In this document: one piece after another, positions 1 through 54,588 of the stretch
How positions within the stretch are numbered: position 1 is the stretch's first letter
Layout: every line of letters begins with the position of its first letter
NCBI GenBank assembly: GCA_009760855.2
Contig: WPIO01000002.1
Span: forward strand, 14,985,001-15,047,000
From: Cristatella mucedo
Taxonomy: Eukaryota > Bryozoa > Phylactolaemata > Cristatellidae
Direction: 5' to 3'
Length of the DNA: 62,000 nt
Position numbers and translations under genes: made by a program
The notes under the pieces: model-generated
What the model saw: only the letters and a program-made list of their open reading frames with translations
Database searches by the model: none
What the model was told of the DNA's origin: nothing

Positions 1-369
1 TATGGCCCTAAGAGCTAGCAGGAGCAGCCAGTGAGGCCATGCTGTGGCTGTGGCAGGGACTGCGCTATGCAGCTTGCCGAACTACCAACCCCACCGGGCA
101 CACAGGAAGCCAGCCCACTTGAGTCTTATGGTGGTTACAGAGGTATCTCGGAGCAGTTACCTTCCTACAACAATCCTAATACAGATAAACACCAGCCACA
201 CGACGTCCAGACTAGGGTATTATTCTGTAAAAGTTAGCCGAGTTTAACGAGAGTTTAATAATGACAGCCAGGCTTGTTTGGTACAGCGGTTTTGGCTTTA
301 GTCTCGACTCATGGTCAGTGTTTCTCCTTTGCCGACAGAGCTTGGATGGCTGCCAGTACATCAGGGGTT

Positions 370-880
370 ACACAGTAAAGTTCTTACACTGACCCACAAG
401 GCCCACCTAGGTTTGGCTCCTTCATACCTAGTTAAGCACTAGCTGATTTAAGAGTCTCTTTTGTATAGCGACAGAAGGGTCTTTAACGCTATCACCACCG
501 CTTGCAGTGGCGATAAAGGATCGCCCACCACAGGATTAGAACCCATGACATCGGGGCCGAGGTCTTGAAAAGCAACTGCCTTACCTAGTGCGCCATCACG
601 GGCTCACCTAGCTGAACTGCTGTACCAGTTTCAGTCTCCTCGTGCCCTCAGGTCCTGTATGGGCAATAAATTAGCTGTTACATTTTTCTGCTTAAAGACC
701 ATTGGCAACAGAAGCATTACCTCTGCAGGTCCTAGACTGTTGAACTCACTTCCACAATTCTTAAGCAATGACAACTACTCTCGTACTGCCGACTATGGTA
801 CATCCTTTTCAGGCATCCTGAGCTGCAACTTCCATGCTACTCACTACCTCAGCTGCTCTCCTGACTCAGCTATGCTTCTC
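370..880 (+). mobile_element. Second non-LTR family, C-terminal RT fragment interrupted by a SINE
   Basis: Plus strand. Translation resembles KVLTLTHKAHLGLAPSYL, then FQSPRALRSCMGNKLAV, and GNRSITSAGPRLLNSLPQF. This is the C-terminal region of an L2/CR1-like element distinct from the main L2 family here, because the same words recur at 23.8-24.2 kb. A tRNA-type SINE splits it at about 433-605, flanked by the similar bases ACCTAGTTAA and ACCTAGCTGAA, probably target-site duplications. Confidence 0.7.
433..605 (-). mobile_element. tRNA-derived SINE, family 1
   Basis: Minus strand. Matches the copies at 12.0, 15.5 and 26.3 kb (GCGATAAAGGATCGCCCACC, TTTGTATAGCGACAGAAG). The complement has an A-box-like start and a B-box-like GGTTCTAATCC. 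Inserted in a second-family LINE fragment. Confidence 0.75.
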
Positions 881-904
881 ATTTTCTCTTTGATGCATGA
901 CATG

Positions 905-1030
905 ACATGAAATCTGTGGGCTACCAATTGTGTACCGAAAGCTGCTTGGGCTCTGCGTGTGCTTTCCCTCCTTTTCAACAACCATATGGTCTTTGTGTCT
1001 TTGCGCTGAGATACATAACATTACATAAGG
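905..1030 (+). repeat. Unclassified interspersed repeat, copy 1
   Basis: GGCTACCAATTGTGTACCGA and AAAGCTGCTTGGGCT recur, diverged, at 32490-32535. The same family seems to occur in complement at 21295-21420 and 23625-23740 (CTGTAACTCCACAAAGCCAC). Class not recognised. Confidence 0.5.
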
Positions 1031-1039
1031 TGAATGCAT

Positions 1040-1135
1040 TTTATGACCAAGGTCGCGGGCTTGAGCGCCTTGGCATATGTGAGGCGCCTGAATAGAGATT
1101 GATAAGTTCTCTTAGAGCTCTATTCAAACGAGTTA
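1040..1135 (+). mobile_element. SINE family 2, 3' part
   Basis: TCGCGGGCTTGAGCGCCTTG, then GGCGCCTGAATAGAGATTGA and AGTTCTCTTAGAGC, matching the end of the 47.4-kb copy. Confidence 0.55.
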
Positions 1136-1139
1136 TATG

Positions 1140-3215
1140 CAGCTTGTTAGCGATGGCTCATAGCCTCCGAAAAAATGTGACTGAAAAATGTTGCGAGTTT
1201 CAGCCCAGAGGTAAGCAAGTCCAACATATGCTGTAGGTAGAGCATCACAATCTGCAGTCGTTTGGCAGCCACTGCTTGAAAGCTGAGCTAAGGAGCATAC
1301 AAGAATACTGAGGGCTCACCAACTACGGTTGGGTCACACTCGTCTTGCCGGGCTGGTCAGAATCAGCCCATCAGCATCAGCAGGCTGCAGCATGTGCACC
1401 AGCAGCACTTGTAATCCTGCGTGCACCTTTTATTCGCCCGATGTTTACCCAAAACGAGAAGCCTGGTCAGCCATGGCTGGGAGTGGCGTGGAAAGCACTC
1501 AGCTACATAGTGAGGTTGTCTATTTCAAAAAGAAAAAACCAAACTTGCAGATACCACAAGGGGTTAGCAGACGCAAATAACTAGCAGCATCTCGCATTGT
1601 ACTAGGACAAGACAGCTGGCTACTACTATTACTAGGTTTATCTGCCAGTCTTAAGACGGAGTTCAAATAAAGCTCATCCATCACGCACTGCTTGCCCATT
1701 AACAATCGTATTGAGTTGCTCACAGATCGAGGTGATGAGCAGCACTCATCGGTCATGAAACTGAAATCCCAACTCTCGCGATCTTAAGCTTGCATTTTTG
1801 GAGGCTACCTGTTGCAGCATGCCAGCATTAAATGTAACTATGCCGATGCCCACCTGCTCCTATATGCCACTTGACTAACATGGACCCTAATAGAATTTTC
1901 CATCAGCAGTACCGTATAGATGAGCCGTTTCCCATTTCCTAAGAACAAGCTAGTTCTCCCCACCACCTAATCCCCCCTAAGCTAAAGTTACAAGTTTTCT
2001 CATTCAACAGCAGTATTTATATATCATCAGGCTATCCCCACTGCTGACAGTTGACAGTGGGCAATTAAGCATGGCCCACTGCCGTACTCGAAAAATAAGC
2101 CCCCCCCCCCCCCCTAATCCGTGCCTCCTTCCCCACCTCCGGCCACAGCTGATGGAAAAAAATAAAAATGCGAATGGTTAAATTGTGAAGGTGCTAACCT
2201 AATCGTAGTCTGAAAAATGGAAGCTCAAATCGTCAGACAGAATAAAGGGCGTGAACCGTCTATTACACACTAGTACGCAATTAAGGAGACCTGGAGACAT
2301 AGAATCTGACAATGCTCAGAAATAATGCAACACAAGCTAACTAGACCTTCTAGTATATGAAAATAGAATTTCATGGAGCGATTGCAAACTGTGGTGTTAA
2401 TGTCTTTCTGACTGGCAATATTGCAATACTTACCAGGAAGACATAAAAAGCAAACTGCAGCTCCTCGATGAAATCGACCGGCAGCAAATTTAAGTCTAAT
2501 AGCTACATGATATCATCTAATGGCGTGACACACATCTTGAGATGAGATAATTCTAGCAATGCACAGATCCTTGTCAGCCAGTGTTACCATAAAGCGACTT
2601 AGTATATTTAAGATCAGTTGATATAACAATGTATTTTACATAGCAGCATCCATGACCTGAGTTGAGAAGTCCGTGCATCTCACTGCTGGGCTAAGACTTA
2701 AGTCATAGTATGAGTAAAATTGCATCATTTTTCAACTTAAAGTACTTTTAATAACTGTTGCCATAATTCCTAGGCCCCAGTAACAATGTCTTTTCCTATA
2801 AGAACTCAATCGAAACAGTACAGGATGACGTTAGACGATGTGCCACACATAGCTTAAAGCTGCAATCATTTTTAAGTTATTACTCCCTAGGATGATAGTT
2901 ACCTGAATGAAAGATCTTCATTTTTACCCCAGTTGAATACTCAGTTAAGTGGTTTCCAAAAATATATGCATAACTCTCATAACTTATTAATGTAGGGTTA
3001 ATATAATCATTCTCGGTCGTAGGACTATACCAGTTATGCATTGAAGTGTCACAGTTACTTAGGTGGGGCTACTGAAAGCATAAGGAATATTCCTGGCTGT
3101 GCCCCAGGTTGCAGCTCCTTTTCGTTGCAATATCCTACTGAAATAAAAGCCTTTCCTGACTTTTACCTAGGTTAGCATAGACGTCCCACGAGGACACGGC
3201 ATGCAAAATGCAGCT
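1140..3215. other. Unassigned DNA left of coronin exon 6
   Basis: No recognised exon or repeat. The next coronin-7 exon was expected here or farther left. A segment ending CTTCCTG|GTAAGT (minus, donor at 2433) was considered, but its reading frame does not join. Confidence 0.5.
2101..2114. repeat. Poly-C run
   Basis: Fourteen C residues in unassigned DNA. Similar G or C runs occur at 25338-25349 and 48898-48908. Confidence 0.9.
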
Positions 3216-3267
3216 TATCAGTGCAGTCCATAGGGGTGCTCAATCGTAGCACTTAGAAAGCTCATAC

Positions 3268-17543
<14,276 letters not shown>

Positions 17544-19000
17544 TGTACGACAATGTTGTGAGCTAGCTCTAATTGCAAGTGAAGGAACACTGGGACAAAT
17601 ACAGGCAGCAAATGAATCTATAACGATATAAGAGAAAGCAGACATAATTAAAAACAATAAAAGTCGCACAGCAATGGATAAGCTGTTTTATAGCACACCA
17701 TAGGTCTCCCCCAGAAGTAATAGGCAAAAGAAATGCAAAGCAAATGGGAGCTGCAGGGCCAATCAAGCCCAGCGGCGATATGTGAGGTGGCCCATCGCGA
17801 GGGACAGCGGCAATTAGCAGTGATGCGTTCCTTGTGCAACAAATTGATTTTGCCGAGCAAATAACCATACCAAAGACTGGGCACTGCCGGCCTGCTGGTC
17901 TGCTTAAAACAGGCATCTGCTAGCTGTACCCCACAATAACAACAAAAACATGACACCTGCTTCAATGGCTGGCTAGGCAAATGCCAAGCTTCCTCTTTCT
18001 CCATAGAGAATTCTGCTGTAGGCAAGATGTTTGGCTGTTTGGCTTGGCTGCTTTGCCAATGCAACAGGTGCTGCTGCCAATGCAGCTGGTGCTGCTGACT
18101 GGCCTGGTCACCTACCTTCAATGTAAGCTTCGTCTAAGCCATATTGCTATTGCCCTTTCTACCAGTCCACAGCTCGCATTGTTCATGACTCTGAGACTGC
18201 CGTGGCTTGATTATATAAATAGGTGCATTGATACCCCAAACCCTTTGGCTCATCTACATAGCAGACACCCATGGCCTGGGCCTGCCGTCGGTTCCCTACA
18301 GAATAGTACTCGTAAACGTACCCTGAGGAAACATCCCGAACATTAATCACGTTTATTAACAGAGGCTACACGATATTCGGAGCATCAAAGCATTAACAAT
18401 AAAACAGTTTTGTCAACGTATGTGTCACACCATACCTTTACACATTTGTGCACCTAAAAGAACATATTAGCATGAGCCGAGCATGCGGTTGCAGCCACCT
18501 TGTAACCGGGTCAACTGGCTCTAATAACTTCTCAGTTTTAAACAAGCAAAATGCGGATATAGCCATATGCTTCTTATACAATACTATGCTCAGAACTATA
18601 CGTTGCTATATTGCTGGATGCTACACAGTCTCTGAATATGAAGGCGATTTTAGCTGGAGGTGGGGGTTACTTCATCAGGCTGGATATTTTTCAGCCATCG
18701 GGTCCACTGGCTCACTTGCTGATGCAACATACATTTGCCAGCCTCACATGCCATGCCTTCCTTTTTAGTTTTAGAAACTCGGCCGAACGCCAATAAACAA
18801 AATGCAAGCACACCACTCAGTAAATTGTGTGATCCATCAACACCACTTTTCCTCACTACCGAAAATCAGACAATACACTAAAAGGCTAGGTGCCCAAAGC
18901 ACAGGAACATTGGCGTGATGCATCATTGAGGAACAAAAAAAATAATGGAATTCTGATAAGAGGTCCCACTACTGAAGAAATAGCTCTGTGTGACTATGAT

Positions 19001-19135
19001 GGTAATAATAATAATAAGAAGAATAAATAAGCATTCGATATAACGCCCTCGGAGAACTCGATCTCTTTCTAGGCACTTTACATTTGCTGCAAAGGAAGCA
19101 CGATCGAATGCTTAGTGGTAGCATGCTCAATGACA
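19001..19135 (-). mobile_element. L2 3' tail fragment next to (CT)n
   Basis: (TAA)n, CATTCGATATAACGCCCTCG, ATCTCTTTCTAGGCACTTTA, then GAATGCTTAGTGGTAGCATG. The large (CT)n array starts about 20 bp beyond. Confidence 0.7.
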
Positions 19136-19149
19136 ACATAATTATATTA

Positions 19150-19495
<346 letters not shown>

Positions 19496-20284
19496 TACTT
19501 AACCTAGAAACACTATAACTGCCAAGACTCTATAATAAATACCGGTAGTCGGTAGTAATGGCTGGACCAGGTTCACGATGATCGTTCTCTCGTCCGGCAA
19601 ATCTATTGTCAAATGTTTTCAGAAGCTATTTTCGTAGCAATGATGTTCGCAAGTGTTTACTTGCACTAACTAATTCAAATAAAACAGGGCCCAGAATGGA
19701 GGTTCATTTGAAGCCGGTCCAGAAGCCACGCCAGCCCCAACGCGGAAGTACAAGGATTGCAAGACTGCATGACGTGGAGCACGATGTCATCACTAGTGGA
19801 ATAACTCGTCCACAACATCCCGTAAATCACACAAATGCAAAGGCATCAAAGGCAGACCGCAAGTAAGCAGCATGCAGAGCAAGCCCTAAATCACCTACCG
19901 AGTGATGATATAGTAGCCCTGCTTCGTTAGATAGTATCTTAGTAAAATGATAGCAGCTAGTGACCCCAACAAGAAGGCTCGCGGCAGTGAGCTCGCAGCA
20001 ACGAAAGCAATTCAGGGAAAACGGTACAGGCGAAAAGCCGGCAGGTCGGTAGCCTTCGCCCCGCCCCCAATTCTCAGGCGACTCCACCAGCTCCCCAGCT
20101 TCCTCTAATGCAAGGTCATCGGCCTTGACATGGGCGCTCCGACTGTCGTAAATCCGGTAGCAGTCTGCAATTATATCCCCATATAACTAATTACCTAGTA
20201 GGGTGGTGCCAGATGGAATCCCTGCTCTAGAGTTTTCCTCTCTTTCGGCAGTATTTGAAACAGAGCGCGCGACTTTTTACAAAC

Positions 20285-21030
20285 CTTGGTAAAAACTTTG
20301 CAGCTAGGCTTTTCTGTCCTGAGTTTTACTATTGCCACATCACACCACTTCTTACCGACTTGCACCAACTCATCCAGCAGTGTATCGACTTCCAGGTTTT
20401 GTCACTCACTTTCGGGTCCATTCATTATCTAGATTTGGCAAACCTAACGGAGCTATTCCCTCACCTTTAACGACTGAGCTCAAGGGAGCAGTATTTAATA
20501 ACCCGAGGCTGTTGGCTCGTGCCCGTGGCTTATGCAAAGGCGCCTGAATGAATGAATTATATAAATAAATATAATTCATTTATATATCGCCCTGTGAGAA
20601 CCTAATCTGTACTCAGACGCTTCAAATATGCCACGGGGCTCGAGCCCTCTACCTCTGTAAGCAAATAAATTCACCTTGACCTTGGTTCGAGGCTAGCACT
20701 TTCGCCACTTGACCAAACTAGAGCTGGGTCTCTTATGGCGCTACACAAATGAATTGCATTCATTTATTGATGATCAGGCTAGGCATGTATCACCCACACT
20801 TCTATCACAAATCGTTTAGCTGTGCATCGAAACATCAAACCATTTAGAGGCCATACCTTCAGTTCTTATGCTCCCAAAGCCTAGAACACACGGTCGACTG
20901 ACATGGGTACATCCCCTAACTCAAGGACATTATAAAGAAGTTAAAATGCACTTGTTTCTCACATCATTTGCTGTGTGATTGCGATTTGTCGTGTGTGCTT
21001 ATGCGCTCTGCGACTGCATGTTACCACTAA
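20285..21030 (+). mobile_element. L2 C-terminal fragment split by SINE insertions
   Basis: Two L2 pieces, 20285-20475 (matching the LVQNCAARL to FKVLSLTFRS region) and about 20785-21030 (matching FGDRAFSSYAPKAWNSL onward), are separated by head-to-head SINE sequence at about 20500-20745. The order shows that the SINEs landed in an existing L2 copy. Confidence 0.75.
20500..20745. mobile_element. Two head-to-head SINE family 2 pieces
   Basis: A plus-strand 3' piece (GGCTCGTGCCCGTGGCTTAT to GAATGAATTATATAAATAAA) abuts a minus-strand copy starting AATTCATTTATATATCGCCC and holding GGGGCTCGAGCCCTCTACCT. Their tails form an AT-rich palindrome near 20550-20585. Confidence 0.68.
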
Positions 21031-21034
21031 CCAT

Positions 21035-21285
21035 ACAATAATAATAATAATGCATTCGTTATAGCACCCTCAGAGAACTTAAATCTCCTTTTAGGCACTT
21101 TAGATTTGCTGCAATGGGAGCACGATTGGATGATTAGTGGTTATGCATGTTGACAGTATGTATTTTACGATCTTTCATGTGGTCATGCTTTCTTTACAGC
21201 ATAAGGAAAATGGCAAATGCATAGAAAGAGATTAGTTCTCTGAGGGTACTTGCAGATGCATTATCATTGTTAATATAATTATCAT
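21035..21285. mobile_element. Nested pair of opposing L2 3' tails
   Basis: 21038-21175 is a minus-strand tail ((TAA)n, TAGCACCCTCAGAGAACTTA). 21200-21285 is a plus-strand tail (CATAGAAAGAGATTAGTTCT, CTGAGGGTACTTGC). The plus part probably belongs to the L2 copy at 20.3-21.0 kb. Confidence 0.65.
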
Positions 21286-21461
21286 ATATCTCCATATGTA
21301 ACTCCACAAAGCCACAAGAACTCAGTGGGTGTTACACTGGTGAGTTCCTATAGCCCAACCCAAGCCTTGGCTTGCTTCAGATTTGCATGGGGTAGCCAAC
21401 ATATGTCGTCTCACTCAATAAAGAGGAAGTGACCAGCATAGCTAAATAAAAAAAACATATA

Positions 21462-21626
21462 CGCAACTCATTTCTATAGAAACTAAGTGAACTTAATATC
21501 TATCTGGGCACTTCACAAATGACATAGGGCTCGAGCTCACGACCTCGGCCATCAAATGCATCAACCTTGCCCTCGGTTTTGAAAGTCGAGCACCTTTAAC
21601 ACTGGACCGAACCAGCCTGGCATTGT
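21462..21626 (-). mobile_element. tRNA-derived SINE, family 2
   Basis: Minus strand. Contains GGGCTCGAGCTCACGACCTC and GTCGAGCACCTTTAACACTG, the complements of the B and A box regions. Confidence 0.72.
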
Positions 21627-21639
21627 CAAGAGGGCAGTT

Positions 21640-22440
21640 TAGGAAGTAGCTTGAAGTAGCAGCTCAAAATAGCCGTAAAGCATATGCTGAAATCGTCCTT
21701 CGGAGAAGAAATGTCGTTGCATAAGAATCTTGGAAGTGAGTTCTATAGTATATGAACTGCAGAGTGAAAGCTTCGGTCGCCAACAGTCTTACAGTTTAGG
21801 AATGGGACAGCTAATGCATTTTCCGAAGAGAACCGGATGAGACTGGTCGTGGTGCAGCAGCTCATTCAAGTATGAGGGGTCAAGCCATTGCAGGCCTCAC
21901 GGGTCTGAGAAAAGATTTTGCTGTGCAGCACACGGAGCGATAGCAGCGCCTTCAGCAAAAGCGACATGTGGCTGAACCTCTGGGATTCATTGACTAGCCG
22001 CGAAGCCATGTGTATCACCAGCTGCCGAGACTTGGTGACGTCTTTTAGGTTGCCTGGGAAATGCTGAATTGAAGTAGTCCACCCCAGACGGAACCACGGA
22101 GCTAGTAAGATTTTAGCTTGCCTTGGTAAAGTCCCTCACCTAAAGCAGGGATAAAATGTAATGGCTAGCTGAGAAAACGATTTCTTGATGAAAATTTTAA
22201 ACTGTAAGCACTTATCAAAGAGATAGATAGCTTATCAGTCGTATTAGCACATTCTTGCGGTTTAAATGACAAATAAAGCTGGGTAGGGTCATCACAAAAG
22301 TGATAGCCAATCGCATTGGTCCGAATCACTTTTCCGAGAGGCTCGGTATCAATGAAGAATGGCAGAAGATCGAGAAAAATCTCTCACGGAATAGGCTACA
22401 GCTGAATGGTCTTAAATGTTGGACTTAAGCCCACTGGTAG
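21640..22440 (-). mobile_element. Second non-LTR family, RT fragment
   Basis: Minus strand, in the coronin-oxidase intergenic space. One stretch (22290-22370) reads FFIDTEPLGKVIRTNAIGY then HFCDDPTQLYLSF, a decayed YADD active site. Farther left it matches the C-terminal block of the copy at 23.8-24.7 kb. Confidence 0.7.
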
Positions 22441-22778
22441 CGCCCTGTCACCTGCGGTGTGCAAAACCTCTCAGTAATGAGACCTGAATTCATCGTTACA
22501 TAAGGTTAAAGTCTCGACATCTTCTCAGCAAGTGTAATTCATAAATTAAATTGAAATTGTGCATGCTGTGTCATGGACTCCTGTAAATTATCTATTCCAT
22601 AAATTAGCTAATCCTTAAGTATCGCACTTCGGTCTGCACTAGCTTTTTTAGTGGAACTATATGTTAATATACAAGGTAGGTTTCTACAGAGCGCATTAGA
22701 GGCAATAGCAGTGCCCTACGAATGTAAGAAGTAATCAGGGTGAGAAGAAATAGGAGTGCATCAACTCCAAATCTAGTG

Positions 22779-22784
22779 TTTATT
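22779..22784 (-). promoter_or_regulatory. Candidate poly(A) signal of the amine oxidase gene
   Basis: AATAAA on the minus strand, about 180 nt beyond the stop codon of exon 11. It is the first canonical hexamer noticed downstream of the stop. Cleavage-site position is not visible. Confidence 0.5.
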
Positions 22785-22963
22785 CAATTCTGTTGAATAC
22801 AGATACAAGCAATTAGAATGCAAGAGTCTACTTGATGGTAATATTGCATAGTTGTGTTACTTTCTGACGAAGATGTAATACAAGTATGAATGTGAAAGCG
22901 ACATGTCGAAATGATAAATCATAGTCATTCATACTTGGGAGGAATCACGTGCTATGATGCATA

Positions 22964-50433
<27,470 letters not shown>

Positions 50434-50599
50434 GGCTTAGTTGGCCGGTAAGTCCTCTGCTAACTGTCGGTCACCCTGAAAATCGGCCCGCCACTATTGA
50501 TGATACGAGTTTAAACCTTCGTCACTAGCAGTCTTCTGCTCGAACTGATTGTACGTAAAAGTTATGCACTCAGCAGTCAGTACTAGCCACAACAAGGTA

Positions 50600-52421
50600 A
50601 TTCTACTTCATGAGGGCGAGTACATGGCCTCCCACCGGTCCCAGCAGCACTTTGGACTCCGGATCCAAGTGGCCATGCAGCGATAAACGCATACATGACA
50701 TGGTGACCTTGAATAAATAAGAGACCCACGTAAGACAATATACCACGGGGCCATCAGTACGCGGCCACCCGGCGGCGAAGCCGGTTCGCGGCACGCAGAA
50801 TTCCATTGACACGCCCACACCCAGGGGTTATCTCTGCGGATACCACTTCCGTTGGCTAAGGGTGCAAGCGGTCGCTATCTGCTGGCTTATTCTTAAGTTT
50901 GGGAGACCTGTAAGAATAGTACGGGCACCCAGCGGCCAAGCCATGCACGTGCCAACGACAGAATTGGTCGACGGGTACTCGGAAGTGCCTGCGCAAGTCG
51001 TGCGCATGCGGTCGCGCCAAGTTAGGCCTCTTGGGGCCCCGTCTTCGCCTGGAACATTCACGAAACGAACGTAGTTCGTTACCAATGGCGTGGCTTCTTC
51101 TTGCCAGCGAGATATTCACGGTAAGGCTCCTTCAGCCTCTGGCCTTCGTGCAGTCGGCGCAGTGCGGCCCTTGAAACCCGTGCAGGGGTCGAGCCTCTCG
51201 GTGCTCACCCATCGTAGAGCCCTGCATCGGCCAGATTATTATGCCTATCGGGATATTTTTCTTAGGTCCTAAATTATAACGATTGGAACTTGCTCATTTA
51301 AAGTCCAAGGTTTTACCGAATGAATTATACACTACTAATGCTTTACTGAGCGAGTTGCGCTCTAGGCCAGAAAGTTCAATGTTGCTGCGGGTGTCGTTCG
51401 CGAGGTGTTTCAGGCACTGGCTGGTGCTGGACACCGCAAACCCTCCGCGGCCGTCGAATTGATTGTTCTACGCTATCGATATTTTGTATATATGTATATA
51501 TCTATATTTACTTTTCTATTCTTTCGATATATATATTTTGTATTAAGTCAAGGGGCGTTCTTTATTGCTGCTGCATTCCGCCACTGTCGGCTTGCCAGCG
51601 TGTAATGGTGCCGTACCGAAAAGTCGCTAACCTCGATCCGAGAATCAGCCTTCAGTGGTGTTTTACGCATCGACAAGGACTAGTACCCTTACCAGCTCTG
51701 TGCTTGAGGCCCGGTGACATGACTAGCAGTCGCTACTGGGCGCTAATAAATTAATGTAATTCGCAATCAAAGGTATGGCGTATTTCGAGGAACACGTACA
51801 CCGTGACGCTCCGTCAGCCTCTGACCTTATGGGCAGTTGGAGTATTCCTCTTATTTGAGAGGCTGGTGGGGTTTGTCTTCCTGCTGACGAAGCGGCTCCA
51901 CGTTACCAACGGTACTGACAGCCTGAGCTGTTTCTTAATCTCACTTGCATGCAGTCAGCCGTCGGCGCTGCGAGAGTGTTGGATGCGATATGCCAAGGCT
52001 ATTGGGCGGGATAAAGGGATTCACCAGGAAGGGGACCAGGAGGGGCCAAGGCGGCGGAAGCGGGAATTGCGCTTTTGGGACGAGGGCCTGCTCGCACTAC
52101 GCTTAGCCTTGGTGGCAGGCATGACGGCAGTTCCCTTCTTCTGTGAATACGACATGGTGGACGACAGTGAGAATACGACATTTTAGTTGAAGCTTCGTGC
52201 TGTGAACCAGCCGCCCTACTGATTCGACCTGCCCCTCTAAAAAAAACTGCTAGCCACTATTTGGAGATCCTGAAGCTTCGTAGTTTCAAAAAGGCCTCGG
52301 AGCAAGCGACGGGGCAAGCCAACGGCGTCGCTCTCCGAGCGCGACAGCCCTCCCTGCAAATCTACTTTCTGCAGCAAGAGGCGATCTAGCAACCGGGTAA
52401 AAATGCTACAATGCATAGTCA
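50600..52421. other. GC-richer unassigned region upstream of the oxidase gene
   Basis: Richer in CpG than the introns to its left. Two blocks resemble each other: 51118-51160 (GCTCCTTCAGCCTCTGGCCT) and 51800-51842 (GCTCCGTCAGCCTCTGACCT), each followed by a GCAGT(C/T)GG word. An open plus-strand frame of 127 codons at 51803-52186 matches no known family. An eroded transposon is likely but unproven. Confidence 0.4.
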
Positions 52422-54260
52422 TGTAACGCCGAAGGCTCGGCGGGTATGCTTGACCTGCCGCTTACCTAGCGGCGTAACCCAGCGCCTAATGCCGTTCGGT
52501 GCGCGCCTACGCGCAATAAGCAGGCCGCCACGAAACGAGCGTTTCTGGCGCTGACCTGCTTACCGTTACTAAAGGGGGTCGTGAGTCCGCGGCGTGAATT
52601 GGAAAGCGAGACACACCAATTGGGGATTTTACTGAGCTTTATTCGCCAGCGCACAAAGTCGCTGCGCGTCTAGCTCAGTTTTATCTCCACACTCCTCACA
52701 CGCTCTCAACAGCACCAACACTCTTGCGGAGGGAATACTTCTCCACACTGAGCCCGAACCAGAGCCTAAACCCCTAACCGGAGAACTAGAACTCGGTTTC
52801 CACCAGTGCGGCAGGAATACTCCACACACGCCAACTACGTCTAGCTCGCACCGGCAAATCCCTATGCCGAGACCACGTGCAAGCGCGCACACACAAAACA
52901 CGAAAGAAACACAAAATGCCAGCTCGGGCGCGATACGACCGTATTCGGTGGAGTCCGCCGAATCCTCCTAGCGCTGTCTCGTCCTGTTCCGTCAATCGCC
53001 GGCGAACAGCCCGCCCTCCTCCCTCGCTTTCAGAGAAACGAGTCCGACGGCGGAGCCGGACCAAAGACAGAAGACCACAGACAAAAGACCCAACGTGAGC
53101 GTCGCTCGACTCTTAAATACTTGGCTGAGACAAAGGGGCAAGAGCGTAGTGGCATTGGGCCCGACACCTCGGTCCATTACGGCAAGGAATTAATACAGTC
53201 AGTAGGCCACTGGAAGGGCACCTCTGTCCAGCTTGAATGGCGAATGTGTTTCAGACGATTCTTTCTTGGACTGAGTGAAGGCGGAGGTTGACAGGCCAGC
53301 CAACATCAATCAGCAGCTTCCGCGGGTATTGGACCAATTCTAAAGGCCGAATCGCCACCGCCGGTCTCAGCTTCCTGGCTTGCTCTTAAGCTCTTGCTCT
53401 CTAACCGCGCTGACGCTGCTCTCTGGCTCACTGCTCCAGGACAAAGGAGTTCTAGCCCGCCTCCGAACAGCTCTTGTTCGCGCTAAAATTTAGCCAAGGC
53501 CAGCAAAGTGCTACAGTTAGCTCAGTTGGCCCTCTACGGTCAACTGTAGAACGACCAAAAACAAAATGGTCGAATGCGAAAAATTTATGGTGACTCGCTG
53601 TGATTAATACCCAGAAGACATCGACGGGCTGCAGCGTATTGAGCTGAAAGACGTGAGTTTTCCAGTAGTTCCCAAAAATTTTAGAAGTCTATGGCCCTCG
53701 CACCTAAGAAACTGATTGGAAGCTGGAGCACTGGACTCCACTGGGGAACCGCGCGGAGCCCCCTAATTGAGGGGAGCGGTATCAGAGGTGCTCCGATGGC
53801 CATTCTAGCCTTCGGCGAAAACGAGTGCTCTATAAATAGAATGACTTTGCGTCGAAGGTTCGCCTCACAGAAGACCATCCACTCAATACTAATTGTATAT
53901 CCCAATTTCAGAGAGTCTAAATACCCTTACCGACGGAGCATCGGCCTGGTGTTGTTCGGTTCGCACAGCACACAGAGAAAACGCCAGCCGATGACCGCCA
54001 CCAGTTTAATGTACGACTCACGGAGCTGAGGACAACTCGCGACTCTCTGCGCCCCTCTCTCTCACTCGAGTCCCCACTCTTCGACCACGGCTTTGCACCC
54101 GCCGACCCTGATGGTGAATCCACCATCTGTTCACCCCTGGGTTATGGTGCTGTGTCCACGCCACATCACAGGCGGACCACAGCTGTGCACCGGCCCCTTT
54201 CGACGATGCTCCCAGCAGCTTTTCACCAGCAGTTTATCAGAGGAGCAGTACAGGCATGCA
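52422..54260 (-). repeat. 3' LTR with internal insertion
   Basis: Matches the 5' LTR from TGTAACGCCGAAGGCTCGG to about 53518, then again from about 54002 to GTACAGGCATGCA at 54260. The interruption is flanked by the 5-bp word CAGTT on both sides. Confidence 0.72.
53519..54001. mobile_element. 483-bp insertion inside the 3' LTR
   Basis: Absent from the other LTR copy and bounded by CAGTT at 53514-53518 and 54002-54006, consistent with a 5-bp target duplication. No coding motif recognised. Its last 30 bp (CCGATGACCGCCACCAGTTT) resemble the bases next to the 5' LTR at 54866-54888, so it may come from a related element. Confidence 0.5.
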
Positions 54261-54588
54261 TGTAACCCAACTACAGGCTCCCTTCACCTTAAGGTCACTA
54301 GTTCCCAGCGGCAACTCAAGTAACTCATGTACCAGACAGCATTGAGCTAGCCTAGCACCTACAAATGCGACACTGTAGATGCAGCGCCGTATCGGCATAA
54401 CAGCCTACATCAACAGCTGACCCCACACGCACGCTAGCTACCTTACAGCTGCTCGCAGGAGGCGCGCTGGTGCATGGCCTTTCGCGACCAGCCGGCAACG
54501 TGGGTCACCGGCCATCGTCACCGAGCGCACTTTAACAGCCGCCGTTTGTCGCTCTACCGGCCGGCCAGGTGAATGTCCTGACTGCGGC

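Noticed and set aside
2434-2500. Possible seventh coronin-7 exon (minus) ending CTTCCTG|GTAAGT, with LLPVDF-like translation
   Set aside because: No acceptor gives the phase needed after exon 6, and resemblance to LVPLLDPD stops after a few residues.
51803-52186. 127-codon plus-strand frame
   Set aside because: Starts inside a block that is repeated at 51.1 kb, has no family motif, and shows no splice or poly(A) context.
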